Source: Myxococcales bacterium (GTDB lineage: Bacteria > Myxococcota_A > Polyangia > Haliangiales > Haliangiaceae). Taken from it: a DNA stretch of 41,272 bases. The notes beneath the pieces are model-generated. The model saw only the letters and a program-made list of their open reading frames with translations, had not been told where the DNA came from and ran no database searches. Position 1 is the first letter of the stretch; the number at the start of each line of letters is the position of its first letter. Below, piece by piece: positions 21,896 to 30,500 of this stretch. The stretch lies in contig CANKMW010000089.1 in assembly GCA_947483555.1 (NCBI GenBank), positions 1-41,272 of the forward strand, in the 5' to 3' direction. The position numbers were made by a program, and so were the translations under genes.

Positions 21896-22819
21896 TCAGC
21901 TCGTGATCGCGAACGCGACGATGCTCGCGACCGCAGCGATGGCGATGATCGCGACCAGGATCAAGATCCAGGGTCGGCCACCGCTGGACATCGACGACGT
22001 CGTTCGCGGGGCGACGCTGGCAGGCACCCTGCCTGCGACGGCGACGTTCGCGGGCGGAGCGGCGTTCGCGGGCGGAGCGGCGTTCGCGGGCGGGGCAACC
22101 TCGATCAGCGGCGGCGGTTCCTCGACTCGCGGCGGCGGCGCCTCGACCGGCGGCGGCGGTTCCTCGACCGGCGGGGCGATGGCCACGGGTGGGACGACGA
22201 CCGACGGCGCCACGACCGCCGGCGGCGCCACGACGACCGGCGGCGGGGACACCACCGCCGGCGGCGCCACGACGACCGGCGGCGCCACGACGACCGGCGG
22301 CGGGGACACCACGGCCGGCGGCGCCACGACGGCCTGCGGCGCCACGACCGCTGGCCGCGCCACGGCCGCCGGCGGCGCCAGAACCGCCCGGGTCGCGACG
22401 ATCTTGGGCTTCGCGGCTACCGGCGGTGTCGCGACCACCGGCGGCGTCATCACGACGGGAGCTATCACGACGGGCGGCGCCACGACCGTCGGCGCGACTA
22501 CCGCCGGGCGTTGTTCGGTCGGCGCGTCGTCGAGGTCGACGTCCGGATCCTCGCCCGTTGCCGGCATCACCGTCACCGCACCCATCCCGAACAACGTCTT
22601 GCGTGCCACCGGCGACGCTTTCATCGGGGTGGCCGGGCGCGAAGGTCGCGGCGCGGGGACGACCGGATGAGCTGGCGCGGCAGCGACTGCACCGGGGTCC
22701 TCGACCTCCGGGATGTCCCAGCCCTGGGTCACCGCCCCGGGCCCGGGCCTAACCGCTGCGACCGGCGCTGGTGCTTCGGGCTCCAACGGAACATCGGGGA
22801 TGTCCCAGCCCATCGTCAC
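21896..22819 (-). CDS. C-terminal part of a zinc-ribbon/TMGWD-repeat membrane protein, after an amber codon
   Basis: From GTG 22819 this frame gives a 307-residue product: TMGWDIPDVPLEPEA and a second T.GWD copy, a linker, then a very long Ala/Pro/Val-rich region (about residues 105-270, PPVV/APPAVV repeats) and one C-terminal membrane helix (LILVAIIAIAAVASIVAFAI). The frame is exactly continuous with the zinc-ribbon part at 22820-23140; only a TAG codon separates them. It is probably the second half of one protein rather than an independent gene, although the GTG right after the stop could allow reinitiation. Function unknown. Confidence 0.6.
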   Translation of the reverse strand: MTMGWDIPDVPLEPEAPAPVAAVRPGPGAVTQGWDIPEVEDPGAVAAAPAHPVVPAPRPSRPATPMKASPVARKTLFGMGAVTVMPATGEDPDVDLDDAPTEQRPAVVAPTVVAPPVVIAPVVMTPPVVATPPVAAKPKIVATRAVLAPPAAVARPAVVAPQAVVAPPAVVSPPPVVVAPPVVVAPPAVVSPPPVVVAPPAVVAPSVVVPPVAIAPPVEEPPPPVEAPPPRVEEPPPLIEVAPPANAAPPANAAPPANVAVAGRVPASVAPRTTSSMSSGGRPWILILVAIIAIAAVASIVAFAITS

Positions 22820-23140
22820 CTACCCCGGCTTGGCCGCGACCGGCGCCGGCTTCGCCATCGCGACCGCCGGCGGCACCGCGACCGGCGCCGGCGGATCCTC
22901 GGCCGGCGCCTCGACGGCATCCCAGCCCATCGTCACCGACCCCGGCTTGGCCACCACCGGCGCTGGCTTCTCGATCGCCACCGCCGGCTGCGCCTCGACC
23001 GGCGCCGGCGGATCCTCGGCCGGCGCCTCGACGGCATCCCAGCCCATCGTGACGCTGACCGCGACGAGTCCGGCGCCATCGCGTGGACAGGTCGTGCTGC
23101 TCGGCGGATAGGTAGCGTGACAGGTGGGGCAACGCTTCAT
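22820..23140 (-). CDS. Zinc-ribbon/TMGWD-repeat protein, N-terminal part ended by TAG
   Basis: ATG 23140 starts MKRCPTCHATYPPSSTTCPRDG, a small zinc ribbon with CPTC and CPRDG, followed by two near-identical VTMGWDAVEAPAEDPPAP blocks. At 22820-22822 the codon is TAG where the paralogous block reads TCG (Ser) in the same context (AAKPG-VTMGWD). The same frame continues downstream into a further TMGWD block, so this is best read as an amber-interrupted gene of about 414 residues (23140-21896). A TTG at 23164 is an alternative start. Confidence 0.6.
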   Translation of the reverse strand: MKRCPTCHATYPPSSTTCPRDGAGLVAVSVTMGWDAVEAPAEDPPAPVEAQPAVAIEKPAPVVAKPGSVTMGWDAVEAPAEDPPAPVAVPPAVAMAKPAPVAAKPG

Positions 23141-23200
23141 CGCCGGGACCCGATCATACGCCAACCGCGCGGCCAGCGTCCCCGGTACCCGCCACAGCGT

Positions 23201-26200
23201 TCACCCGCGGGCGCCACGGACCTCGACGACGCTGCGACCGCCGCCGATGGCGCGCACCGACACCGAGGCCGCGACGCGATCCTCGAGCTCGGCGACGTGC
23301 GACACGATGCCGACCTGGCGGCCGCCAGCGCGCAGGGTGTCGAGCACGCCAAGCGCGGCGTCGAGGGTGGCCGGATCGAGCGAGCCGAAGCCTTCGTCGA
23401 TGAACAGGGTCCGCACCTCGACGTCGGCGGCGGCCATCGACGACAGCCCCAGCGCCAGCGCCAGCGAGACCAGGAAGCTCTCGCCGCCCGACAGGCTGTT
23501 GACCGCGCGCGCATCGCCGCCCATCTCGCGATCGATCACGTGCAGCTCAAGGTCCTGGCCCGGGACGCGCTCGAGCTGGTAGCGCGGCGCGAGCTGATCG
23601 AGATGGCGGTTGGCGGCGGCGAGCAGCGCGTCGAGCGACAGGCTCTGGGCGAAGTTGCGCAGCTCCTTGCCATCGGCCGAGCCGATCACGGCGGCGAGCT
23701 GCTCGTACGGCAACGCGGTGGCATCGTGGGCGGCGGCCGCGGCGATGCACTCGGCGTGGCGTGCACGCGCGGCGTCGTCGGCCTGGCGTTGCAGCTCGAG
23801 CGCGCGCAGCCGCGTGGTCGCGGCGGCCGCGTGGTCGGCAGCGGCAGCGACGCGGTCGCGCCAGGCGGGGTCGGGTTCGTCGAGGAGGTGGTCGGCGTGG
23901 TCGGCGTCCTTCGACTCGGCCATGAACCGGTCACCCTGAGCGAGCCGCGAAGCGGCGAGTCGAAGGGCGCGGCCTCGCTCAGGACGAACGGAGCGGGGCA
24001 CCGAGTCCGAAGCCGAGTCCGAAGCCGAGTCCGAAACCGAAGCCGAAGCCGAGTCCGAAACCGAGTCCGAAACCGAGTCCGAAACCGAGTCCGAAACCGA
24101 GTCCGAAACCGAAACCGAAGCCGAAACCGAAACCGAAGCCGAAGCCGAAGCCGAGTCCGAAACCGAAGCCGAAGCCGAAACCGAAGCCGAGGCCGAAACC
24201 GAAACCGAGGCCGCGAGCACCGCGAGCACGGCGGGCCGGCGGGCGGCATGCTCGCGGTCGAGGCGGCGGCGTTCGGCGGCGACCGCGGCAGCGCAGGTGA
24301 CCTCGTCGTCGAGCGCCGCGAGTTCGGCGCGCGCCACGGCGAGCCAGGCGGCGTCACGGGCCAGGAGCGGCGCCGCGTCCGCCTCCGACAGCCCGGCCAG
24401 CGCGAGCGCCGCAGCCACGGCGGCGGCGGCGGCGGCGTGGGCCTCGATCGCAGCGGCACGCGCGCCGCGTTCGGTCTCGAGCCGGGCCTGGGCCGACGAC
24501 AGCGCGCGGCCGGCGGCCACGAACACCACGGCGGCCGCGCGATCTTCGACACTGGCCGCGGCGCGCACCGCGGCCAGCTCGCGCTCGACGACCTCGGCGG
24601 CGCGGCCGCCGAGCAGGGCGGCGCGCTCGTCGGCCAGGCCGGCGTGCTCGTCGCGCGACGCCTGCGCCGCCAGGTCGCGCTCCGTCGCGGCGGCGGCGAG
24701 CTGCTCGGCGGTCGCCACGGCCGCGGCCAGCTCCGGCCGCAGCCGCTCGAGCGTGCGGCGCGCGCCGTCCACCGCCGCCACGCGTTCGGCGCACGCCGCG
24801 ACCGCGGCCAACAGCGGACCACGGAGCCGGCCCGGATCGCGATCGAGCCCGTGCAGCTCGTCGGCGGACAGCACGTCCGCCAGCTCGCCGCGCGCGTCGC
24901 CGACGACCCGGCCATGGTCGTCGCGGCGGCGCTCGGCGGCGCTCACCGCGGCGGCCAGCACGGTCGCCGCCTCGCGCCGGGCGTCGCGCCGGGTCCGGGC
25001 CTGCTCGAGATCGTGCGCCGCCGCCAGCTGCGCCGACTGCCGCGACTTGGCGCCGTCGTCGAGGAGCCGGGCCGCATCGCGAGCCGCCTCGGCCCGCGTC
25101 CGCACCGCGCCGGCATCGCGGACCGCCGCCTCGATCCAGCGGGCGGCGTCGTCGGTGACCGGGTCGTCGGCGAACAGGAGCTCGCCGGCCGCCGCGACCC
25201 CGTCGCGCCACGCGGCGCGCAGCGCGACCACGGCCGCCTCGGCGTCGACCGCCCCCTGCGCTCGCTCGCGGGCCCGCCCAGCTGCCACCTGCCCGGCCAC
25301 CTCGGCCACGCCGAGCGCGCCACGCAACCCCTCGACCACGGCACGCAGCTCGCCGGCCCGCGCCGCCTGTTCGCGAACCAGTTCATCCACGACGCCACCA
25401 CCCCAGCGGTGCTCGGTCGCGCCGCACACCGGACACTCGTCGCCGTCGTGCAACTCGGCACGCGTCGCCTCGTGATCGGCGGCACGTCGCAGGCGCGCCA
25501 GCGTTTCGTCGGCCTCACCGAGCGCGGCTCGGTCGGATTCGAGGCGCCCCCGGATCTGGACGCCGCGGGCCACGGCGTCGTCGCGCTCGGCGCGCTCGGC
25601 GGCCGCCGCTTCCGCATGGCGGGCCTGGTCGTCGGCGGCGCGCCGGGCCGCCGTGGCCAGCACCGCCAGCGGTCCCACCGCCGCGGCCCGGGCGTCGGCC
25701 GCGGCCAGCACGCGCTCGGCCGGCGCCAGCGGCACCTCGCGGGCCCGCTGCTCGGCCGCCGCCGCGGCCGCCTTGGCCTGTTCATGCGCACCGTGCGCGA
25801 CCGCGACCTCGCCCTCGGCGCCGGCCCGCGCTTCGTCGGCGGCCAGCACCTGCGGCGCCATCCGATCCAGCTCGGCGCGGGCCACCTCGATCGCCGCCCG
25901 CCCCGCGACCACGCGATCCACGAGGCCGCGCCAGCGCGCCGGTTCACGCGCCATGATCACGTGCATCGGCCGGATGCCCAGCCAGCGCTCGCCATCGATC
26001 ACGACCGCGGTGGCCGCGGCGACGTCCTCGCCGACCGTCGACGCCCGCGCCGCGGCCGCCCGCGCCCGCGCCCCGAGCGCCGCAGCCTCGGCGGCCGACG
26101 CCTGCGTCCGTCGTGCCGCCTCGATCACCTGGGCGTCGAGCACCCGGGCCCGCACCAGCGCCGGCGCCGCCGCCGCCGTCATCTCCACCACCGCCGCTTC

Positions 26201-27271
26201 CTGGCCCCGGGCCTGCTCGACGCGCCCGCCGGCGTCGCGCTCGGACCGCGTCGCGAGCGCCACCGCCTGCTCCTCGCGCGCCACCGCCTGCTCGCCGAGC
26301 ACCATCCGGGTCGCCGCGTCGGCGCGGGTCCGCCACGGTTCGCGCGCCGGCGCCGCCCGCTCCACCGCCGCGACCTCGCGCGCTCGCGCTTCCGCCGCCA
26401 CCCGCCGGCTGCGCGCCGCCCGCTCGTCGTGGTCGCCGCCCGCCACGTCGTCGCGCAGCACCGCCGCCCGCTCGCGCCACCCCCCGGCGGTCGCCAGCGC
26501 CAGGGCGATCGCCGCGCCGCGCTCGACCGCGACCCGCGCCGCCGCCTCGTCGACGTCGACCATCGCCCGCGCCGCGTCGTCGAGCACGCTCACCGCCGTG
26601 GTCGCGTCGGCCAGCCGCCGCCGCTCCTCGCCCAGCGCCGCCGCGCGTCGGAACGCAGCGCGCGACACGTCGCCGTAGATCTGGGTCCCGGTCATGCGCT
26701 CGAGCAGCTCGGCGCGCTCGCTCGCCGACGCCTTGAGGAAGCGCGCGAACTGGAACTGCGCCAGCAGCGCCGAGCGGCAGAACTCGTCGTACGACAGCCC
26801 GAGCACGCGCCGGATCTCGGTGAGGGTCTCGGTGCGCGTGCCGCCGAGCACGACGCCGTCGTCGAGCCGCACCAGCTTCATGCGCTGGTCCTGCCAGCGA
26901 CCGTCGAGCTTCTGGCGGGCCCGCTGCACCTCCCAGCGGGCCCGGTAGCGCCGGCGGTCGCGGCCCTCGAAGTCGACCTCGGCCCAGCCCAGCGTCTCGC
27001 CGTTGCGGACCAGCGACCGGACGTCGCTGGTGCCGAGCCGCAGCTTGTCGTCGTCACCGTGGCCGACCTTGAAGCCGCTGTGGCCCTCGAGGCGCGGCGT
27101 CTTGTCGAACAGGGCCGCGCACATGGCGTCGAGCAGCGTGGTCTTGCCGGCGCCGGTCTCGCCGACGATCGCGAACAGCCCGGCGCCGGCGAGCGGATCG
27201 GCGTCGAAGTCGATCTCGAACCGACCGGCGAGGCTGGCCAGGTTGTGGCCGCGGATGGCGAGGATCTTCAT
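23201..27271 (-). CDS. sbcC: Exonuclease subunit SbcC with an inserted low-complexity repeat
   Basis: A 1356-residue SMC-like ATPase, longer than typical SbcC (about 1,050). Walker A is at 37-44 (GETGAGKT), the zinc hook CPVC at 613-616, and the C-terminal ABC signature NSLSGGES with Walker B LFIDEGFGSLD. Between them are two Ala/Glu/Arg-rich coiled-coil arms. In the returning arm, residues about 1021-1090 form an alternating Ser-Val/Ser-Ala/Ser-Asp run, followed by a translated palindromic repeat (about nt 23906-23983). ATG 27271 overlaps the sbcD stop as ATGA. With SbcD it forms the nuclease that opens DNA hairpins and processes ends. The insertion may affect the coiled coil. Confidence 0.93.
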   Translation of the reverse strand: MKILAIRGHNLASLAGRFEIDFDADPLAGAGLFAIVGETGAGKTTLLDAMCAALFDKTPRLEGHSGFKVGHGDDDKLRLGTSDVRSLVRNGETLGWAEVDFEGRDRRRYRARWEVQRARQKLDGRWQDQRMKLVRLDDGVVLGGTRTETLTEIRRVLGLSYDEFCRSALLAQFQFARFLKASASERAELLERMTGTQIYGDVSRAAFRRAAALGEERRRLADATTAVSVLDDAARAMVDVDEAAARVAVERGAAIALALATAGGWRERAAVLRDDVAGGDHDERAARSRRVAAEARAREVAAVERAAPAREPWRTRADAATRMVLGEQAVAREEQAVALATRSERDAGGRVEQARGQEAAVVEMTAAAAPALVRARVLDAQVIEAARRTQASAAEAAALGARARAAAARASTVGEDVAAATAVVIDGERWLGIRPMHVIMAREPARWRGLVDRVVAGRAAIEVARAELDRMAPQVLAADEARAGAEGEVAVAHGAHEQAKAAAAAAEQRAREVPLAPAERVLAAADARAAAVGPLAVLATAARRAADDQARHAEAAAAERAERDDAVARGVQIRGRLESDRAALGEADETLARLRRAADHEATRAELHDGDECPVCGATEHRWGGGVVDELVREQAARAGELRAVVEGLRGALGVAEVAGQVAAGRARERAQGAVDAEAAVVALRAAWRDGVAAAGELLFADDPVTDDAARWIEAAVRDAGAVRTRAEAARDAARLLDDGAKSRQSAQLAAAHDLEQARTRRDARREAATVLAAAVSAAERRRDDHGRVVGDARGELADVLSADELHGLDRDPGRLRGPLLAAVAACAERVAAVDGARRTLERLRPELAAAVATAEQLAAAATERDLAAQASRDEHAGLADERAALLGGRAAEVVERELAAVRAAASVEDRAAAVVFVAAGRALSSAQARLETERGARAAAIEAHAAAAAAVAAALALAGLSEADAAPLLARDAAWLAVARAELAALDDEVTCAAAVAAERRRLDREHAARRPAVLAVLAASVSVSASASVSASASVSDSASASASVSVSASVSVSDSVSDSVSDSVSDSVSDSASASVSDSASDSASDSVPRSVRPERGRALRLAASRLAQGDRFMAESKDADHADHLLDEPDPAWRDRVAAAADHAAAATTRLRALELQRQADDAARARHAECIAAAAAHDATALPYEQLAAVIGSADGKELRNFAQSLSLDALLAAANRHLDQLAPRYQLERVPGQDLELHVIDREMGGDARAVNSLSGGESFLVSLALALGLSSMAAADVEVRTLFIDEGFGSLDPATLDAALGVLDTLRAGGRQVGIVSHVAELEDRVAASVSVRAIGGGRSVVEVRGARG
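23906..23983. repeat. Palindromic repeat element inside sbcC (family B)
   Basis: CCTGAGCGAG (23935-23944) pairs exactly with CTCGCTCAGG (23974-23983), and CCTTCGACTC (23909-23918) with GAGTCGAAGG (23957-23966). Within lies a GCCGC-GAA-GCGGC hairpin. The module GAGCGAGCC...GGCGAGTCGAAGG recurs at 31181-31212 with a different hairpin core. It is translated in sbcC next to the Ser-repeat insert. Confidence 0.75.
24001..24215 (+). repeat. Hexanucleotide repeat array inside sbcC
   Basis: About 35 units of the hexamers CCGAGT, CCGAAA, CCGAAG and CCGAGG in irregular order; on the minus strand they read TCG-GNN, giving an alternating Ser-X run in the SbcC arm. Being a multiple of three, the array stays in frame whatever the copy number. 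Confidence 0.92.
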
Positions 27272-28488
27272 GGCGGCCCCGCCGCGACCTCGGCGAGCAG
27301 CTGCTCGAACGCCACCAGCACGGCGGCCGGCACGTCGGCGGCATGGTCGCGGCGCCATCGCCGCCGCAGCACCTCGCGCGGATCCAGCTCGGCCAGCGAC
27401 TCGGGCAGCGGCGCGTCGCCGAGCGCCAGGCGATCGCCGGTCAACTGGGGCGAGATCTTGACCAGGCGGGCGTGCTTGCCGCGCATCGCCTGTTCGATCT
27501 GCGTCCGCAGGTGCGGCTCGGGCCGCTCGAGCAGCACCCGCACCTCGACGTACGGCGCCAGCTCGCGGTCGTCGCCGGGCGCGACCTCCGGCAGCGCCGC
27601 CAGCGCGGCGAGCACGTCGGTCAGCGGCGCCGCCGCGCGCGGCACCCGCCGTAGCTCGACCGCGCGCGGCACCGGCAGGGTCCGGATCGCGCCGGCGCGT
27701 TCGCCCTCCAGGTCGACGACGACGACCTGGTGACGGTAGTCGGCCTCGCCCATCGCCAGCGGGATCGGCGAGCCGGCGTAGCGGACGTGGTCGGCGCCCA
27801 CGCGCTGCGCCTTGTGCAGGTGCCCGAGCGCCACGTACGCCAGGTCGTCGCCGAAGCCGCCGGCGTCGATCGCTTCGACGCCGCCGATCAGCACCCGCCG
27901 CTCCGACATCCACGACGGCTCGCCACCGCTGACGTGCAGATGCCCCATCGCGATGATCGCCTGCCCCGGCTGCCGCCGCGCCCGGGCCTGGCCGAGCGCC
28001 TCCGCGTACACCGCCCGCACCGCTTCGCCGCTGTCCTCGGCCAGATCGCCCGGCCGCAGGAACGGAACCGCGACCGCCCACGCCGCCACGCTGCCGTCGG
28101 CGCGCGGCAGCGGCACCACCACCCGCGCCGCATCGATGCCGCCGCCCGCCAGCCGCGGCAGGGCGCCGACCACGTGGGCGCGAACGCCCGCCATCAGCGG
28201 CGCCGCCGCCGCCAGCCGCGCCGGCGAGTCATGGTTGCCGGCGATCACGACCGTCGACATCAGCGGCCGCCGCCGGTGCGCCTCGGCCAGGAAGCCGTAC
28301 CAGGCCCCCTGCGCGCTCGCCGGCGGATTGCCACCGTCGAAGACGTCGCCGGTCACCAGCAGCGCGTCGATCTCCTCGGCCAGCAGCACGTCGAGCAGCC
28401 AGGCCAGGAACGCTCGGTGTTCGCGCTCACGCGACAGGTCCAGGAGCAGGTGCCCCAGGTGCCAGTCCGATGTGTGCAGCACCCGCAT
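27268..28488 (-). CDS. sbcD: Exonuclease subunit SbcD (Mre11-like)
   Basis: A 406-residue calcineurin-like metallophosphoesterase with the expected metal-binding motifs: TSDWHLGH (Asp8, His10), GDVFDGG, GNHDSP, and the late GHLHVSG and GHLHKAQ histidine motifs. A C-terminal capping region follows, with VKISPQLTGDRLALGD. It cuts DNA within the SbcCD complex with its ATPase partner SbcC. The start is ATG 28488, and its stop overlaps the SbcC start as ATGA, so the two are co-translated, sbcD first. Confidence 0.95.
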   Translation of the reverse strand: MRVLHTSDWHLGHLLLDLSREREHRAFLAWLLDVLLAEEIDALLVTGDVFDGGNPPASAQGAWYGFLAEAHRRRPLMSTVVIAGNHDSPARLAAAAPLMAGVRAHVVGALPRLAGGGIDAARVVVPLPRADGSVAAWAVAVPFLRPGDLAEDSGEAVRAVYAEALGQARARRQPGQAIIAMGHLHVSGGEPSWMSERRVLIGGVEAIDAGGFGDDLAYVALGHLHKAQRVGADHVRYAGSPIPLAMGEADYRHQVVVVDLEGERAGAIRTLPVPRAVELRRVPRAAAPLTDVLAALAALPEVAPGDDRELAPYVEVRVLLERPEPHLRTQIEQAMRGKHARLVKISPQLTGDRLALGDAPLPESLAELDPREVLRRRWRRDHAADVPAAVLVAFEQLLAEVAAGPP

Positions 28489-28632
28489 CCGACCATCGAT
28501 AGCACTTGCCCCTGATCCGGTTTTCTAGCGCCCCGGCTGGCTCACCCTCGAAAAACCGCGGCCCCGAGGCGTCGTGACGCCAATGATCTCGTGGGCTTGG
28601 CCGTGGCCCATCCCTTGCTGACCTTCCCTCCC

Positions 28633-29235
28633 ATGCGCCTGTCCTACCTCGCCCTCGCCCTCGCGGCTGCCGCGCTGCCCGCCTGCACCCTCCACTGGGG
28701 CGGCGACGACGACATCATCTGCCCGGCCCGCGAGGGGGAGCCGTTCGTCCCCGATCCAGGCCTGGTCAACCCGTCGACCCTCGCCTGCGAGAGCTTTGGC
28801 GGCGGCGGCTGCGGTTGCGGACCGTGCACCGGCGCCGAGGCCGACGCGCTCGCCTTGCCGAGCTGGGGCTCGTGCGGCTCGAGCTGCATCGGGCTCGGCG
28901 AGGCGCAGTGCGCGGCGACCACGGCCTGCCGCACCACCTACGACCACGGCTGCCTGTTCACCGACGGTCCGTGCCCGGCGCTCACGCCGTTCCTCGGCTG
29001 CTACCCGGTCGACGAGACCGGCCCGATCCAGGGCGCGTGCGCCGGACTGGACGCCTGGGACTGCTCGCGCCACGATGACTGCCTGGCCTCGTACTCGCCG
29101 GGCCCCGGGTGCCGCGACGGCGTCGACAGCGACGGCGACGGCGTCGTCGACGACAGCGACGAGTGCACGCTCGAGTTCCAGCAGTGCGCGCCCGAGCTCG
29201 CCTTCGAGTGCGACCCCGGCACCGATTGCGGCTGA
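28633..29235 (+). CDS. Cysteine-rich lipoprotein, first of a tandem pair
   Basis: A 200-residue precursor with signal peptide and lipobox LPAC (Cys18), then about 16 cysteines in GGGCGCGPC, GSCGSSC, CRTTYDHGC, GACAGLDAWDCSRHDDC and a Ca-binding-like Asp-rich stretch (DSDGDGVVDDSDEC). Disulfide bonding outside the cytoplasm is likely. ATG 28633 gives the best signal peptide; GTG 28591 is upstream in frame. It is followed 24 nt later by a paralogue with the same GACE.LDA.DCSSRDDC pattern, so the pair probably arose by duplication. Function unknown. Confidence 0.72.
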   Translation: MRLSYLALALAAAALPACTLHWGGDDDIICPAREGEPFVPDPGLVNPSTLACESFGGGGCGCGPCTGAEADALALPSWGSCGSSCIGLGEAQCAATTACRTTYDHGCLFTDGPCPALTPFLGCYPVDETGPIQGACAGLDAWDCSRHDDCLASYSPGPGCRDGVDSDGDGVVDDSDECTLEFQQCAPELAFECDPGTDCG

Positions 29236-29259
29236 ACCGCGGCGACGACCGGCTACGAT

Positions 29260-29790
29260 GTGCGGGTGCGCGCCGCCTTGCTGCTGATCGCCGTGGCGGC
29301 GCTGGCCACGATGGCATGTGACGAGGGGGCGGCGGCCGGGTGCCCCGACCCGCCGCTGCGACTCCGCAACCCGCGCACGATGCTCTGCGAGGCGTTGCAT
29401 CCGCCGTCGATCACGTGCCCCGATCAGCCCGAGCCACCGACGTGGGCTGCCTGCGGCGCCTGCACCGCCATCCGCGACCAGGCCTCGTGCCTGGCCACGC
29501 CCGGCTGCCGGGCGGCGTATGACACCTGCCTCCTCTTCGACGACGAGTGCTACCTCGGCGGCGGGTTCGGCTGCTTCGGCGTCGATCGGGGCGGACCGGT
29601 CGCCGGCGCCTGCGAGACCCTCGACGCCGCCGACTGCTCGAGTCGCGACGATTGCGCCGCCTGGTACCAGCGGCGCCTCACGTGCACCGAGGAAGATCCC
29701 GAGGAGCGTCCGTACGTCCAGCCGCAGAACGGCACCTGCGCGGTGGAGTTCGCGAACTGTGCCGTGGAACCGGCGGCGCCGCTCGGCTGA
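29260..29790 (+). CDS. Cysteine-rich lipoprotein, second of the tandem pair
   Basis: A 176-residue protein starting at GTG 29260 (GTG 29266 also possible) with lipobox ATMAC (Cys20). It shares with the preceding gene the order of cysteine segments: LCEAL, CGACTAI, CLATPGCRAAYDTCLLF, GCFGVDRGGPVAGACETLDAADCSSRDDCAAWY. No enzyme motif is visible. The 24-nt spacing and shared pattern indicate an operon of diverged paralogues, probably surface-exposed. Confidence 0.72.
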   Translation: MRVRAALLLIAVAALATMACDEGAAAGCPDPPLRLRNPRTMLCEALHPPSITCPDQPEPPTWAACGACTAIRDQASCLATPGCRAAYDTCLLFDDECYLGGGFGCFGVDRGGPVAGACETLDAADCSSRDDCAAWYQRRLTCTEEDPEERPYVQPQNGTCAVEFANCAVEPAAPLG

Positions 29791-29810
29791 GCCGGTGAAC
29801 GCTCGCGTTG

Positions 29811-30326
29811 CTAGCGATACGGCGGCGGCGAGGTCCCGGCCGCGATCACCGAGCGCCGCCGCGCCCGCCGGGTCAGCTCGATGTCTTCGTTGGTGGGCGG
29901 CGCCGTCTCGACCACGTCGGCGACCGCGACCGGCTGGCCGTCGATCACCAGCCCGGCAAGCCCGACCCGCAGCGGGTGCCAGATCTGGGCGTCATCCCTG
30001 GTGATGGCGATGTCAATTCCTGGACACAGGTGACAGGCCAGCTCGAGCTGCTCGAGCACCGCGGCGGCGAACTGGGCAACGTCCGACGCGTGAGCGCGCA
30101 CGCGGCGCTGCTCGAGGACGTTGTGGCGGGCACCTTCGATCGTGAGCAGCGCGACCAGCTCGACGGCGAGCACGCGCGCGTTGGGGTCGGCGACCGGACG
30201 GTCGCCGTCCTCGACAACCAGCGTGACGCGCCGTTCCAGGGTCACCAGGATCCGGGTCGGATGACCGTTGCGGGCGGTGACCCACGGGACTGACATGGGC
30301 TGGGTGGTGCGAGCGGCGACCGACAT
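29811..30326 (-). CDS. Hypothetical protein, 171 aa
   Basis: A closed frame with neighbour-like codon use. The first half is beta-rich (ILVTLERRVTLVVEDGDR), the middle amphipathic helical with one CHLC motif (ELACHLCPG), and the tail is basic and proline-rich (RRARRRSVIAAG). No signal peptide or membrane helix is evident, and I do not recognise a family. ATG 30326 or the internal ATG 30296 could be the start. It is convergent with the second cysteine-rich lipoprotein and stands alone. Confidence 0.5.
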   Translation of the reverse strand: MSVAARTTQPMSVPWVTARNGHPTRILVTLERRVTLVVEDGDRPVADPNARVLAVELVALLTIEGARHNVLEQRRVRAHASDVAQFAAAVLEQLELACHLCPGIDIAITRDDAQIWHPLRVGLAGLVIDGQPVAVADVVETAPPTNEDIELTRRARRRSVIAAGTSPPPYR

Positions 30327-30500
30327 GCTGGGGGGTTGAGCAAACCGCGGACCAGATGTGAACCATCGCCGGACCGACCGATGAAACCAGTCGCGGTGCT
30401 CGCCTCATGAGACACGGCCGTGGACCGGTTCGTAGCGCAGCGACGTTCGATTGCCGCTGAAAGCCGGTCTCTACCGCGGGTTTTCCGACCCTTATCCACG

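Noticed and set aside
22511..27733. Very long plus-strand open frame opposite sbcC and sbcD
   Set aside because: It is a shadow of high-GC coding on the minus strand: Arg/His/Gly-rich translation with no family features, while sbcC/sbcD motifs are complete on the other strand.
28516..28575. Possible terminator after the sbcD start region (GGTTTTC ... GAAAAACC)
   Set aside because: The arms are short and AT-rich with a long unstructured loop, and it lies at the 5' end of sbcD rather than after a gene.
30492..30500. Single DnaA-box-like TTATCCACG
   Set aside because: One isolated copy with no cluster, AT-rich unwinding element or replication gene nearby.
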